Translations under genes and position numbers: made by a program
Notes under the pieces: generated by a model
What the model saw: the letters and a program-made list of their open reading frames with translations, nothing else
Told to the model about the DNA's origin: nothing
Database searches by the model: none
Assembly: GCF_030685535.1 (NCBI RefSeq)
Contig: NZ_CP131601.1
Location: 1,116,001 to 1,180,000, forward strand
Reading direction: 5' to 3'
Length of the DNA: 64,000 nt
DNA from: Photobacterium leiognathi
Lineage (GTDB): Bacteria; Pseudomonadota; Gammaproteobacteria; Enterobacterales; Vibrionaceae
Shown here: one piece after another, positions 45,841 to 57,226 of the stretch
How the letters are laid out: every line of letters starts with the position of its first letter
Numbering within the stretch: the stretch's first letter is position 1

Positions 45841-46902
45841 TTGGAATTTTTATTTGATTATGGATTATTTTTCGCCAAAATCGCGACAGTTGTGGTTGCC
45901 ATTGTTGGTGTCTTGGTATTAGTAAAAGCATTGAATGGTCGCCATGGTTCACAAAAGGGTGAACTAGAAGTGACTGACTTAACAGAGCAGTACAAAGACA
46001 CAGTAAACCAGTTGGAGTCGCACTTATTTGATAAAGCACTGCTTAAAGCGCGCGACAAAGCAGAGAAGAAATCAGAGAAAGAAAAAGATAAAGCACGCCA
46101 ACAAGAAGTGAAGCAAGCGGCTAAAAATGGCAGTTTAGATACCTCACGTGAACCACGTTTATTTGTGGTTGATTTCCACGGTAGTTTAGATGCGCGCGAA
46201 GTCTCTTCATTACGTGAAGAAATCACTGCAATTCTTGCTGTTGCTATTGAAGGTGATGAAGTGTTACTTCGCTTAGAAACTGGCGGCGGTATGGTTCACG
46301 GTTACGGCCTTGCCTCTTCTCAGCTTGATCGCTTAAAAGCTGCGGGTATTAAGCTAACTGTTTCTGTTGATAAAGTTGCAGCAAGTGGCGGCTATATGAT
46401 GGCTTGTGTGGCTGATAAGATTGTATCTGCACCATTTGCTATTGTGGGCTCAATTGGTGTTATTGCTCAGCTTCCTAACTTTAATAAGTTATTGAAAAAG
46501 AACGATATCGATTACGAGCAAATCACAGCAGGTGAGTTTAAGCGCACACTAACCATGTTTGGTGAAAACACTGATAAAGCACGTGAGAAATTCCAAACAG
46601 AAATTGAAGAAACACACGGCTTATTTAAAAACTTTATTGCAGTTCACCGTCCAGGCTTAGATCTTGAAAAAGTAGCGACAGGTGAGCACTGGTTTGGTCA
46701 ACAGGCACTTGATCTTGGTTTAGTAGACCAAATTTCAACCAGTGACGATTTAATCACTGAAGCATGTAAAGATCGTGAAGTGCTGAAAGTGAAATACGTT
46801 CGTCGCAAGAAGCTAGCAGAAAAACTTGCTGGTGCGTCAGGTGATGCGGCAGATAATCTACTGATGAAGTGGGTTGCACGTGGCCAACGCCCATTCATGT
46901 AA
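45841..46902 (+). CDS. sohB: SohB, inner-membrane S49 peptidase
   Basis: 353 aa. An N-terminal membrane segment (DYGLFFAKIATVVVAIVGVL) is followed by a charged linker rich in Lys/Glu and the S49 domain. The catalytic Ser is in AASGGYMMAC near residue 181 and the general-base Lys in GEFKRTLTMFGE near 232. It starts with TTG: AGAGGA lies 9 bases upstream and the sequence MEFLFDYGLF matches the family start, so the rare start codon is likely real. Its role in proteolysis of membrane-associated substrates is inferred from SppA relatives. Confidence 0.93.
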   Translation: MEFLFDYGLFFAKIATVVVAIVGVLVLVKALNGRHGSQKGELEVTDLTEQYKDTVNQLESHLFDKALLKARDKAEKKSEKEKDKARQQEVKQAAKNGSLDTSREPRLFVVDFHGSLDAREVSSLREEITAILAVAIEGDEVLLRLETGGGMVHGYGLASSQLDRLKAAGIKLTVSVDKVAASGGYMMACVADKIVSAPFAIVGSIGVIAQLPNFNKLLKKNDIDYEQITAGEFKRTLTMFGENTDKAREKFQTEIEETHGLFKNFIAVHRPGLDLEKVATGEHWFGQQALDLGLVDQISTSDDLITEACKDREVLKVKYVRRKKLAEKLAGASGDAADNLLMKWVARGQRPFM

Positions 46903-46921
46903 TATGCTTTGAATGATAAAT

Positions 46922-46948
46922 AAAAACCCGCAGCGTGCGGGTTTTTTT
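46922..46948. terminator. Bidirectional terminator
   Basis: AAAAACCCGC/GCGGGTTTTT with a 5-base loop between convergent sohB and yciN. Confidence 0.88.
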
Positions 46949-46961
46949 ATGTCGAGCTCAA

Positions 46962-47210
46962 TTAGTCAGCTAAAGTGAACTCAGGAGAAAGCTTATGCGC
47001 TAGCAATTTGAACATATTAAAGACTGCTGTTGTGTTGGCTGTTGGCAGTCCTTCGTCATCAAGAAAGTATTCACCCTTAAAGATTAAAACGCCATCACGC
47101 TCTTCTACAGATGTTGCGCGCATACCATCAATATAAGACTCTTGATCTTGAATGATTTGGTTTGCAATCATTAGTAAATCAGTTGATGAAATTGGGTTTT
47201 TATTACTCAT
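46962..47210 (-). CDS. yciN: YciN family protein (DUF2498)
   Basis: 82 aa, ending KLLAHKLSPEFTLAD and holding YIDGMRATSVEERDGVLIFKG across the middle, as in E. coli YciN. No known activity. It sits between sohB and topA as in E. coli. Confidence 0.9.
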   Translation of the reverse strand: MSNKNPISSTDLLMIANQIIQDQESYIDGMRATSVEERDGVLIFKGEYFLDDEGLPTANTTAVFNMFKLLAHKLSPEFTLAD

Positions 47211-47831
47211 ATTAAAGTCTCAAACAATTGAATAGCGTGTGTAGTCTATTTAAGTTAATTGAATAAAACAAATAGTCGTAGATAAAGAATGTTTAATTAT
47301 TAATCAGTGATAACCGCATTTCAGTTTTAAATTCCTTATTACTGTGAGCAAAAGCGTAAAAAGATTTTTTTTGCTAGTCAGTGATGTTCGATAAATGGTA
47401 ATGATCTGCGCGAATTTCTATCTCATTTTATTGTTTTCGATTTTGAACCATAAATGCAGACAGAGAGAGTGCTAGTATGTGCTTTTAAATCAGTCTGTTA
47501 TTTGATAGTCGTTAAGATAAATTTTGTGCTATACATTTTGTTAACAATTGAAGAAGGTGCAACCAAATAGACGGATTTCGTTAAAAAGCAGTTGACCTTC
47601 TTGTATTCTAGCCCAATATGTAAATAGAATTTTACGTAGCGACAATGCAATTTGTCATTGCAAAAATGTTTGATTACGAAAAAGATCACAAGCAATCATA
47701 TTAATTCACTGTTCCTATTTTTATGATTAGTGACTTAATGAGATTGGTCGAATGTTGCTGGTTACAATGTAAAGCAGTGGCAGTTTTTTATTTTTATATT
47801 CTAGCGAGCACGAGGACGTAATAGAGTCATT
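47211..47831. other. Intergenic region upstream of topA
   Basis: 621 bases between divergent yciN and topA. AT-rich, likely holds several topA promoters as in E. coli, but I cannot mark one with confidence. No credible gene or RNA seen. Confidence 0.5.
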
Positions 47832-50483
47832 ATGGGTAAATCTCTCGTTATCGTGGAGTCCCCAGCCAAGGCTAAAACGATTAATAAGTACTTGGGTAAG
47901 GATTTCATTGTTAAGTCAAGTGTTGGTCACGTCCGTGATTTGCCAACAGGTTCGCGTTCAGGCACTACTGGCAAGAAGGCCGCGGCAACATCGACCAAAG
48001 GGTTGAGTGCCGAAGAGAAAGCACGCATTAAACATGAGAAAGACCGTAAAGCACTGATCGGAAAAATGGGTGTTGACCCATACAACGATTGGAATGCGCA
48101 TTACGAAGTGCTTCCAGGTAAAGAAAAAGTCGTAAGTGAATTACAAAAACTAGCAGCAGACGCTGACTATGTTTATCTCGCAACCGATTTGGACCGCGAA
48201 GGGGAAGCTATTGCGTGGCACCTTCGTGAGATCATCGGTGGCGATGATGCACGCTATAAGCGCGTTGTATTCAACGAAATTACAAAGAATGCGATTCAAC
48301 AGGCGTTTGAAGAGCCAGGTGAACTGAATATTGATGGTGTAAACGCTCAGCAAGCACGTCGTTTCCTAGACCGTGTTGTGGGCTTTATGGTTTCACCATT
48401 GCTATGGAAAAAAGTTGCACGTGGTTTATCTGCAGGTCGTGTTCAGTCTGTTGCGGTGAAATTGATCGTAGAGCGTGAGCGCGAAATCAACGCGTTTGAT
48501 CCTGAAGAGTTTTGGGACATTCATGCTGATACCTTAACAGTAGGCAAAGATGCACTACGTTTAATGGTGGCACAGCAAGCAGGCAAAGCTTTCCGCCCTG
48601 TTAACGAAGCGGACACCATGGCTGCAAAAGCGCTACTTGAAAAAGCAGCGTATGAAGTGATTGAGCGTGAAGATCGTCCAACCAGTAGCAAGCCATCAGC
48701 ACCATACATTACATCAACACTGCAACAGGCGGCGAGTACGCGCCTAGGTTACGGTGTTAAACGTACAATGGGCTTAGCGCAACGTCTATACGAAGCAGGT
48801 TACATTACCTACATGCGTACAGACTCAACCAACCTTTCAAAAGAAGCGGTTGAATCAGCACGTGATTTTATTTCTAGTGAGTATGGCAATGAATACTTAC
48901 CTGAAAAAGCGAACGTATACGGCAGCAAACAAAATGCCCAAGAAGCGCACGAAGCGATTCGTCCTTCTAACGTAGAAGTAAAAGCTGAAAACCTTGAAGG
49001 TATGGAAGCAGACGCAGTTAAGCTATATGACTTAATTTGGCGTCAATTCGTATCTTGTCAGATGGTGCCTGCGAAATACGATTCAAGCACGATCACTGTA
49101 AAAGCGGGTGATTTTAGCCTAAAAGCGAAAGGTCGTACGCTACGTTTTGCAGGTTGGACACTAGTACAGCGTCCATCTGGTAAAAATGAAGACACAACGC
49201 TGCCTATGGTTAACGTAGGCGACGTATTGAAGCTAGAACAGCTAGAGCCTAAGCAACACTTCACTAAGCCGCCAGCACGCTTTACAGAAGCTGCATTGGT
49301 TAAAGAGTTAGAGAAGCGTGGCATTGGTCGTCCATCAACGTATGCATCGATCATCTCTACCATCCAAGATCGTGGTTATGTGCGTGTTGATCAGCGTCGT
49401 TTCTATGCAGAGAAGATGGGTGAAATTGTTTCTGATCGCCTAGATGGTAGTTTCCCTGATCTGATGGACTTCGATTTTACAGCCCGTATGGAAGGTAACC
49501 TCGATAAAATTGCAGAAGGTGAGAAAAACTGGAAGAAAGTGCTTGATGAGTTCTTCTCTGATTTCACCACTGAGCTTGAAAAAGCAGAGTTGGATGAATC
49601 AGAAGGCGGCATGAAGCCTAACAATATCGTATTAACTGATATTGAATGTCCAACGTGTTCTCGCCCAATGGGGATTCGTACGGCATCAACCGATGTATTC
49701 CTAGGTTGTTCGGGTTATGCATTACCGCCTAAAGAGCGTTGTAAAACAACGATCAACTTAGGTAGCGAAGAAGGCATTGTTAACGTACTTGAAGAAGACG
49801 TTGAAACTGCAGCACTGCGCGCTAAGAAACGCTGTCCGATTTGTAGTACAGCAATGGATGCTTACCTGATCGACAAAGATCGTAAACTGCACGTTTGTGG
49901 TAATAACCCAAGTTGTGAAGGTTACATTGTCGAGAAAGGCGAATTTAAGCTGAAAGGCTACGAAGGTCCTATTATCGAATGTGACAAGTGTGGTTCTGAT
50001 ATGGAACTGAAAAACGGTCGCTTCGGTAAGTACATGGGCTGTACTAATGAAAGCTGTAAGAATACACGTAAGATCCTGAAAAACGGTGAAGTTGCGCCAC
50101 CTAAAGAAGATCCAGTACATCTACCTGAGCTACCATGTAGCCAAGATCCAGATGCTTACTTTGTGCTTCGTGATGGTGCATCAGGTCTATTTATGGCAGC
50201 AAGTACTTTCCCTAAATCGCGTGAAACACGTGCACCATTAGTGGAAGAGTTAGTACGTTTTAAAGATCGTCTATCGCCTAAGTTTACTTACCTAACAGAA
50301 GCGCCAGTGGCAGATCCTGATGGTCTACCAACTGTGGTTCGTTTTGCTCGTAAGAGTAAAGAAAACTACGTGCGTTCTGAGATTGATGGTAAGCCTTCAG
50401 GTTGGACTGCACTTTACGTCGATGGTAAGTGGGAAATCACTGACAAGCGTAAAAAGCCAAAGAAAGAAAAAGCTGAGAAGTAA
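47832..50483 (+). CDS. topA: DNA topoisomerase I
   Basis: 883 aa, close to the E. coli length (865). It relaxes negative supercoils by nicking one strand. Toprim motifs: Glu in [10 protein letters not shown] and Asp in [10 protein letters not shown] (near 117). The active-site Tyr is in [10 protein letters not shown] near 325. Three C-terminal zinc-binding Cys4 clusters lie between about 605 and 760 (CPTCSRP, CPICST, CDKCGSD). Lys-rich tail. Confidence 0.98.
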   Translation: MGKSLVIVESPAKAKTINKYLGKDFIVKSSVGHVRDLPTGSRSGTTGKKAAATSTKGLSAEEKARIKHEKDRKALIGKMGVDPYNDWNAHYEVLPGKEKVVSELQKLAADADYVYLATDLDREGEAIAWHLREIIGGDDARYKRVVFNEITKNAIQQAFEEPGELNIDGVNAQQARRFLDRVVGFMVSPLLWKKVARGLSAGRVQSVAVKLIVEREREINAFDPEEFWDIHADTLTVGKDALRLMVAQQAGKAFRPVNEADTMAAKALLEKAAYEVIEREDRPTSSKPSAPYITSTLQQAASTRLGYGVKRTMGLAQRLYEAGYITYMRTDSTNLSKEAVESARDFISSEYGNEYLPEKANVYGSKQNAQEAHEAIRPSNVEVKAENLEGMEADAVKLYDLIWRQFVSCQMVPAKYDSSTITVKAGDFSLKAKGRTLRFAGWTLVQRPSGKNEDTTLPMVNVGDVLKLEQLEPKQHFTKPPARFTEAALVKELEKRGIGRPSTYASIISTIQDRGYVRVDQRRFYAEKMGEIVSDRLDGSFPDLMDFDFTARMEGNLDKIAEGEKNWKKVLDEFFSDFTTELEKAELDESEGGMKPNNIVLTDIECPTCSRPMGIRTASTDVFLGCSGYALPPKERCKTTINLGSEEGIVNVLEEDVETAALRAKKRCPICSTAMDAYLIDKDRKLHVCGNNPSCEGYIVEKGEFKLKGYEGPIIECDKCGSDMELKNGRFGKYMGCTNESCKNTRKILKNGEVAPPKEDPVHLPELPCSQDPDAYFVLRDGASGLFMAASTFPKSRETRAPLVEELVRFKDRLSPKFTYLTEAPVADPDGLPTVVRFARKSKENYVRSEIDGKPSGWTALYVDGKWEITDKRKKPKKEKAEK

Positions 50484-50511
50484 TTTCTTCGTTAACTTTC
50501 AGAGTTAAATA

Positions 50512-50546
50512 AAAACCGCCATGAGCTAGCTGATGGCGGTTTTTTG
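50512..50546. terminator. Bidirectional terminator
   Basis: AAAACCGCCAT/ATGGCGGTTTT with a 10-base loop and a T-run between the convergent topA and miaE genes. Confidence 0.9.
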
Positions 50547-50568
50547 TATTTTGGTAATAGGCTAAGAA

Positions 50569-51372
50569 TTAGCAAGCTATATATTCTGGTGTCCCACTAT
50601 GGAAGCGGAAAGTGCTATCAGGAGCTGAAATTAGCTCTGCTTCTTTAGCGCCAATAGCTTGAATACGATCACGGATATCTTTGCCTGCGATCTTTTCAGC
50701 TAACGTCAAATAATCTTGATAGTGGCGAGCTTCTGAGCGCAATAGCGAGATATAAAACTTCTTCAATTCTGGATCTAAATAAGGCGCAAGCTTAGCAAAA
50801 CGCTCACAAGAACGCGCTTCAATATAAGCACCAACGATAAGCTTATCGATTAAAGTGGCAGGTTCATGAGTACGTACTGCTTTCATTAAACCTTTAGCGT
50901 AACGCCCAGCATGAAGATTAGAGTAGGGAATATCACGTTTTTCCATGATCTCTAATACTTGCTCGAAATGGTGAAACTCTTCTTTAATTAAGCGCACCAT
51001 CTTTTCAATCAACTCTTCGCCATAAGGAAAATCAGCACGTGCCACTAACGGTGCGGATAAACCATTTTTCTTGTTATGAAATAGTGCAGTAGAGCGGTTA
51101 GCACCACCGTAAACAAAATCTTCATAAGGCTTTGCCCATGCAAGTAGCGCTTCACCGCTGGCTTTGTCAACGGCGTATTTGCGAACCATGAACATGGCGG
51201 TTTGGCTGGCTTTTAGCTCACAATTACAGTGATCGACCAACAGTGCTGTTAGGTTTTCTGGCTTACGGGCTTCTTCAATCCAGCTATCTGGTGTTTCACA
51301 TTGAAGAAATTGTTTAATGGGCGTCAGTAGCTCATTAATCATCTGTTGCGTGTTATCCATAAGACGTATCAT
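50569..51372 (-). CDS. miaE: tRNA ms2i6A37 hydroxylase MiaE
   Basis: 267 aa. The di-iron ligands appear as ExxH-type motifs: KEEFHHFEQ, YIEARSCERF and RSEARHYQDYL. It adds a hydroxyl group to the isopentenyl modification at tRNA position 37. E. coli lacks it; Salmonella and vibrios have it. ATGs at 51372 and 51360 (MDNTQQ) are both possible and neither has a clear ribosome site. Confidence 0.93.
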   Translation of the reverse strand: MIRLMDNTQQMINELLTPIKQFLQCETPDSWIEEARKPENLTALLVDHCNCELKASQTAMFMVRKYAVDKASGEALLAWAKPYEDFVYGGANRSTALFHNKKNGLSAPLVARADFPYGEELIEKMVRLIKEEFHHFEQVLEIMEKRDIPYSNLHAGRYAKGLMKAVRTHEPATLIDKLIVGAYIEARSCERFAKLAPYLDPELKKFYISLLRSEARHYQDYLTLAEKIAGKDIRDRIQAIGAKEAELISAPDSTFRFHSGTPEYIAC

Positions 51373-51450
51373 TTATTGTTATTGAAGGCATAAAAAAGGC
51401 CGCTACTGCGACCTTTGTAGTTGAGCTATTTTAAGCCAAAGTGAAGAAAA

Positions 51451-52212
51451 TCACCATTTACGCTTTGGCTGGAATAAGACATCGAGATCATCTTGATCTT
51501 TATCGAGCTGTTGTTGACGCTCTTGCTCGTAATTCATTGATTGTTTGTTATCAATTTCATCGAGCATTAACTGAAGCTTTTCACGAGCTTGGTTGGCGTA
51601 GTTATCATTTTTAGCCGATAGTACATCAATGCCTTTTTTCAGCAATTGTTTAGCGGTACCAATTTGCCCTTTGATACGTGCTTCATTGGCGCGTTTCACT
51701 ACGTTTTCAATATTGATACGTAGTTGAATAGATTCTAAACGGGCATTTTCATTAACGAAGGCTTGTGTGCCCATACGCCCTTTGCTGTGTTCATTTTTGA
51801 TCACAGTTTTTAGGCGTTTAACTAACTGCAGCATGCCAATCGCTTGTTTGTCTGTACTTGGGACTTTAAACGGGGTGATATCGGCATTGTTATAGCTGCT
51901 CTCTAAATGGGCAATTTGCTCCGTCACATTTTTAATACGTTGAGTGAGCGAACGATCATTGGGAGAGGCTTCAGACATTTGCTGCAAAGCATCAACAATA
52001 CGTTGGTTTAAGCATACCAATAATTCTTTGCTGTAAGGCAGGTGATGCGCGTTACCGATCAACTCTTCTGTTGCATCGATAATTGCAATATGTTTTGCCA
52101 GTTCTTGCTGCTTAATCGCCTCTATACGTTGGCGATATTGAATGATGACGTTGTAACCAATGATAAGCGCAAGTAACAGACCAATTAAGCCTATAACTAA
52201 AGGAATACTCAT
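51451..52212 (-). CDS. Membrane-anchored coiled-coil protein, uncharacterised
   Basis: 253 aa that I do not recognise. One N-terminal membrane helix (PLVIGLIGLLLALIIGYNVI) is followed by a long charged, Gln/Glu/Lys-rich helical region with coiled-coil character and a tail LDVLFQPKRKW. The bulk probably faces the cytoplasm (inference). It ends 78 bases from miaE, same direction, possibly co-transcribed. Confidence 0.75.
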   Translation of the reverse strand: MSIPLVIGLIGLLLALIIGYNVIIQYRQRIEAIKQQELAKHIAIIDATEELIGNAHHLPYSKELLVCLNQRIVDALQQMSEASPNDRSLTQRIKNVTEQIAHLESSYNNADITPFKVPSTDKQAIGMLQLVKRLKTVIKNEHSKGRMGTQAFVNENARLESIQLRINIENVVKRANEARIKGQIGTAKQLLKKGIDVLSAKNDNYANQAREKLQLMLDEIDNKQSMNYEQERQQQLDKDQDDLDVLFQPKRKW

Positions 52213-53598
<1,386 letters not shown>

Positions 53599-53617
53599 GT
53601 TAAATGATTTATAGTTC

Positions 53618-53641
53618 AAAACCGCCGTTATTGGCGGTTTT
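53618..53641 (+). terminator. Terminator of cysB
   Basis: AAAACCGCC/GGCGGTTTT stem with a 6-base loop, 19 bases past the stop. Confidence 0.8.
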
Positions 53642-53743
53642 GTTGTTTCTGGCATGTAGAAATGGCGGCTTGGTAGTTTATCGACAGAGTGATTTAGGTA
53701 TACACTATCGCCCCTTGTTTTTAGCACCACTAAGTTATTATTT

Positions 53744-54934
53744 ATGTCCTGTTATGCAAATACTTTTCAACAATTAGATACGTTATTAACGGCAAATCGT
53801 CAGTATTGGCAGTTTGTTCCTTTTGCTGATAAAGGTTTTGCATGGGAGGAACAACATCCAGAGTTTTGCGATTGGTTAGCATCGATTGACGATCAAACCT
53901 TGGTGCATTTAAACCAAGATCAACAAGCACTAATAGATGCTTTTACGCCGTGGATCCCAGATGTGGCTTTACTTGCAAAGTTAGCAGAAACATCACGTTT
54001 AACGGGGAGTGAATATGTATATCCAAGAAATTTTGATGCTGGTATTCCGGGGCGTAAGTGGCAACAAATTACTGCATTTAACCAAGTGTTGCCTCGTTTA
54101 GGTGTGCCTTGGCTAGAGTGGTGTGCAGGTAAAGGCTTTCTTGGGCGTGTATTGTCTGTCACGCATCAACAGCCGGTAACAAGCTTAGAATGGCAGCAAC
54201 AACTGTGTGTTGATGGTGAAGCAGCGGCTAAGCAATTAGGGTTGGATATTCACTTTGTTCAAGGTGATGCGTTTGATGTTAGTAGTCAGCAATATATTCA
54301 ACCTAAGCAACACGCGGTTGCGCTGCATGCTTGCGGTGATTTGCATGTGTCGTTGATCAAACAAGTGGTGGCGAAAAAAGGGCAAGCGGTGAGTGTATCG
54401 CCATGCTGTTATCATCTGATCAGAGATAAGCAGTATCAGCCATTATCAAGTGGCGCTAAGGCAAGTAAGTTACAGTTATCAAAACATGATTTACGTTTGC
54501 CATTACAAGAGACCGTGACAGCTGGCAATCGGGTAAAACAGCTACGCTTTGTTGAAGTGAGTTTTCGCTTAGGGTTTGATTTATTACAGCGAGAAGTGAA
54601 TCAAACGAATGATTATTTGCCAATTCCTAACGTTCAAAAAGCCTTGTTAGGTGAGGGCTTTGAAGCATTTTGTTTATGGGCTGCTGAGCAAAAAGGCATG
54701 ACATTACCTGATGATATTAACTTCGATTATTGGCAACAGTTAGGCGAAAAACGCTTTGCGATCACCGAACGTATGGAGCTGGTTCGTCAATTATTTCGTC
54801 GCCCATTAGAGTTGTGGTTAGTGTTAGACAGAGTGTGTTTTTTAGAAGAGTCGAATTATAAAGTGACATTGGGGACATTTTGTGAAAAGCAAATGACGCC
54901 AAGAAACTTATTGATCCATGCTGAGCGTATGTAG
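53744..54934 (+). CDS. SAM-dependent methyltransferase (Methyltransf_32-like)
   Basis: 396 aa. The SAM-binding loop WCAGKGFLGRVLS near residue 128, an acidic GDAF and ALHACGDLHVSL, then SPCCYH, fit the family related to human GSTCD and tRNA/RNA methylases. Target unknown. Single gene after cysB. Confidence 0.78.
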   Translation: MSCYANTFQQLDTLLTANRQYWQFVPFADKGFAWEEQHPEFCDWLASIDDQTLVHLNQDQQALIDAFTPWIPDVALLAKLAETSRLTGSEYVYPRNFDAGIPGRKWQQITAFNQVLPRLGVPWLEWCAGKGFLGRVLSVTHQQPVTSLEWQQQLCVDGEAAAKQLGLDIHFVQGDAFDVSSQQYIQPKQHAVALHACGDLHVSLIKQVVAKKGQAVSVSPCCYHLIRDKQYQPLSSGAKASKLQLSKHDLRLPLQETVTAGNRVKQLRFVEVSFRLGFDLLQREVNQTNDYLPIPNVQKALLGEGFEAFCLWAAEQKGMTLPDDINFDYWQQLGEKRFAITERMELVRQLFRRPLELWLVLDRVCFLEESNYKVTLGTFCEKQMTPRNLLIHAERM

Positions 54935-54946
54935 CATGAAAGAAAA

Positions 54947-54976
54947 TATCACCGCGAGATGATACTCGCGGTGATA
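54947..54976 (-). terminator. Hairpin between convergent genes
   Basis: TATCACCGCGAG/CTCGCGGTGATA with a 6-base loop, 12-bp arms, perfect. Only the minus strand gives a T-rich tail (TTTTCT), so it mainly ends the GGDEF-EAL gene. Confidence 0.75.
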
Positions 54977-54985
54977 GGGGACATA

Positions 54986-56962
54986 TTAGTTTGTTTCAGA
55001 TTCTATAGAATCGCTGTGTTTTAACAACGAAGATAGAATACCATTTTCTAAATCCTGCACTGATAGTGGCTTATTGAAGTAATAGCCTTGGCAATAATTA
55101 AAGTTACAGCTTTGGATGTAATCTAATTGTTGTTTGGTTTCTATGCCTTCAGCAACCACCTTCAGGTTTAACTTATTACAAATAGCTTTAGTGGCTTCAA
55201 CAATAGCTTTTCCACTGTCTTGTTCGTTCTGAACAAAGCTTTGATCTAATTTTACTGTACTGATTGGCAAGTTCTGCAACTGAGACAGTGAAGAATAGCC
55301 AGTACCAAAATCATCCAAATAAAGTTCAAAACCAAGAGCAGCAATAGCATCTAAACAAGGTTTTGCCTCGCTAAATTCTTGCAGCATCGCTGACTCGGTA
55401 ATTTCTAATGCTATTTGAGAAGGATCGATATTGTATTCTTCAATAATGAGCACTAGTTCCTCAACCAGTGAAAGCTTAAGTTGGGCACGAGATAGGTTAA
55501 TACTCATGATTAACTTGGTATCGTACTTCTGATTCCATTCTGCTAATTGTTCACAAGCCTTACGTAAAACCCAAGAGCCAATAGGTACAATCTGTCCTGT
55601 TTCTTCTGCGAGAGGAATAAATTCGGCAGGAGAGACGTGACCTAATGAATCATCGTACCAACGGATCAGCGCTTCAAAGCCCTTTAACATCATGGTGCTA
55701 AGATCGATAATGGGTTGGTAGTAAAGTTGGAAGTCTTTGATTTCAAGAGCTTGTGATAGGTGGTGGCGCAGTGCATTTTTGCGGTAAAGCGTTTCAGCGA
55801 GATGTGGTTGAAAATGGTAACTACAGTTTCGACCATGTTTCTTCGCACAATGCATAGCCATGTCTGCTTGTGTGATCAGGGTTTCAAATGTATCAGCATC
55901 CTTTGGATATTGCGCAGTACCAATACTACAACCAATGGAAATTTCACCGATATTCTTTATATAGAATGGGCGATTTAACGTAGTGATAATTTCACGAGTG
56001 AGGAGTTCTAAATTGGGAGTATTGCGCTCTTCAATTTGAATAATAAACTCATCACCACCGAAACGTGCCACTAAGCCACGGCATTTGACGGTGTCGAGTA
56101 ATCGAATGGCTACGGCGCGTAATAACTTATCACCTACAGCATGACCATAAGTATCGTTGACGAGCTTGAAGCTATCCAAATCTAAAAACAGCAAGTTGTA
56201 AGGTAGTGAAAAATGGTGGCTTGCTTTTAATGCGGAAGAGATCCCGCGTCTGTTCATTAACCCTGTTAAAAAGTCGTGCTCAGCGTTGTAGCGTTCGCGT
56301 TGTAAATTCTCTTTCTCTTTAGTGATATTAACGATTTGAAGTAGTAACTGAGATTTATCAGCTAGCCATTTAGCTTCAATATTAAACCAAATATGACCTT
56401 GCCCAGTCCAGCAGAGGCGGCTGTGCTTTAGATCTTGGTTTATTCTCGCATTGTGGATCCACTGTTTTGCAATGTCGCTATCGCCAACAAAAGATGCGAG
56501 ATTGTGTAGATCATTACCATAGTTTTTCGTGAAAACATTATTCGCACTGACAAGATCACCATGTTCATCAAACAGAAGTGCAAGGTTTGCACAGTCTGAA
56601 AATGCCAGTTCACAACGTAGGCTTGATTCATCGCCTATCACTTCAACCAGCATGGCGATACGGCCATCAGGGAGCGTGATTCCAGAAAAATTACAGAGAA
56701 GGTTTTTGCCAACTTTTCTTGGGTCTAAATGCCACCAAGTTTTTATTGTTTTGTTTTGTTTAAATGTTTCGCGGTACTCTTCTAATGTCGCTTCTACAGC
56801 AGCAGACATATCTTTACTAAGATCGCGTGAAAGAAGCTCCTCATGAGAAGTTGATTCCCATAGTGGAAGCGCTTTGTCATTAGCCCAAATGATTTGTTTG
56901 TGGTCAAAATCAAAGATCCAAATAGGACTTTGAAGATGATTGAAAGGCGAGTAAATATCCAT
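54986..56962 (-). CDS. PAS-GGDEF-EAL cyclic-di-GMP enzyme
   Basis: 658 aa from the ATG at 56962 (a TTG two codons upstream is in frame). Two N-terminal PAS-like domains (about 10-115 and 125-225) precede a diguanylate cyclase domain with intact ARFGGDEF near 301 and an EAL phosphodiesterase domain (FEALIRW near 430, NLSRAQL, EITESAML, DDFGTGYSSL near 550, EGIET). The RxxD inhibitory site before GGDEF is absent. Both activities are possible. No membrane segments, so cytoplasmic. It could influence the adhesins far upstream through c-di-GMP, but nothing in the sequence links them. Confidence 0.92.
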   Translation of the reverse strand: MDIYSPFNHLQSPIWIFDFDHKQIIWANDKALPLWESTSHEELLSRDLSKDMSAAVEATLEEYRETFKQNKTIKTWWHLDPRKVGKNLLCNFSGITLPDGRIAMLVEVIGDESSLRCELAFSDCANLALLFDEHGDLVSANNVFTKNYGNDLHNLASFVGDSDIAKQWIHNARINQDLKHSRLCWTGQGHIWFNIEAKWLADKSQLLLQIVNITKEKENLQRERYNAEHDFLTGLMNRRGISSALKASHHFSLPYNLLFLDLDSFKLVNDTYGHAVGDKLLRAVAIRLLDTVKCRGLVARFGGDEFIIQIEERNTPNLELLTREIITTLNRPFYIKNIGEISIGCSIGTAQYPKDADTFETLITQADMAMHCAKKHGRNCSYHFQPHLAETLYRKNALRHHLSQALEIKDFQLYYQPIIDLSTMMLKGFEALIRWYDDSLGHVSPAEFIPLAEETGQIVPIGSWVLRKACEQLAEWNQKYDTKLIMSINLSRAQLKLSLVEELVLIIEEYNIDPSQIALEITESAMLQEFSEAKPCLDAIAALGFELYLDDFGTGYSSLSQLQNLPISTVKLDQSFVQNEQDSGKAIVEATKAICNKLNLKVVAEGIETKQQLDYIQSCNFNYCQGYYFNKPLSVQDLENGILSSLLKHSDSIESETN

Positions 56963-57176
56963 CACCAATATCTTTTTAATTATTATGTGATGCAGATATT
57001 AACTGAGATATAAAGTTCAGAATATGATTTTTTTTCTGATTACGTGATGTTAGTTCACAATATAGGGAACGATAAGCATATATTTGTATAATGATTTATC
57101 AATAATTTAATATGAGGATAAACTATTGTAATAAATGGTTTTTTATATTTTTAAATATATTTATAAATTACAGCTT

Positions 57177-57208
57177 AATAAGGAAGTAAAATAATTTACT
57201 TCCTTATT
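57177..57208 (-). terminator. Terminator of tyrP
   Basis: AATAAGGAAGTAAA/TTTACTTCCTTATT, perfect 14-bp arms, 4-base loop, 19 bases past the stop; AT-rich, no long T-run. Confidence 0.65.
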
Positions 57209-57226
57209 GATAAATGCTTACACGTA

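Noticed and set aside
47498..47695. 65-aa minus-strand frame upstream of topA
   Set aside because: AT-rich composition, no ribosome site, no recognisable features.
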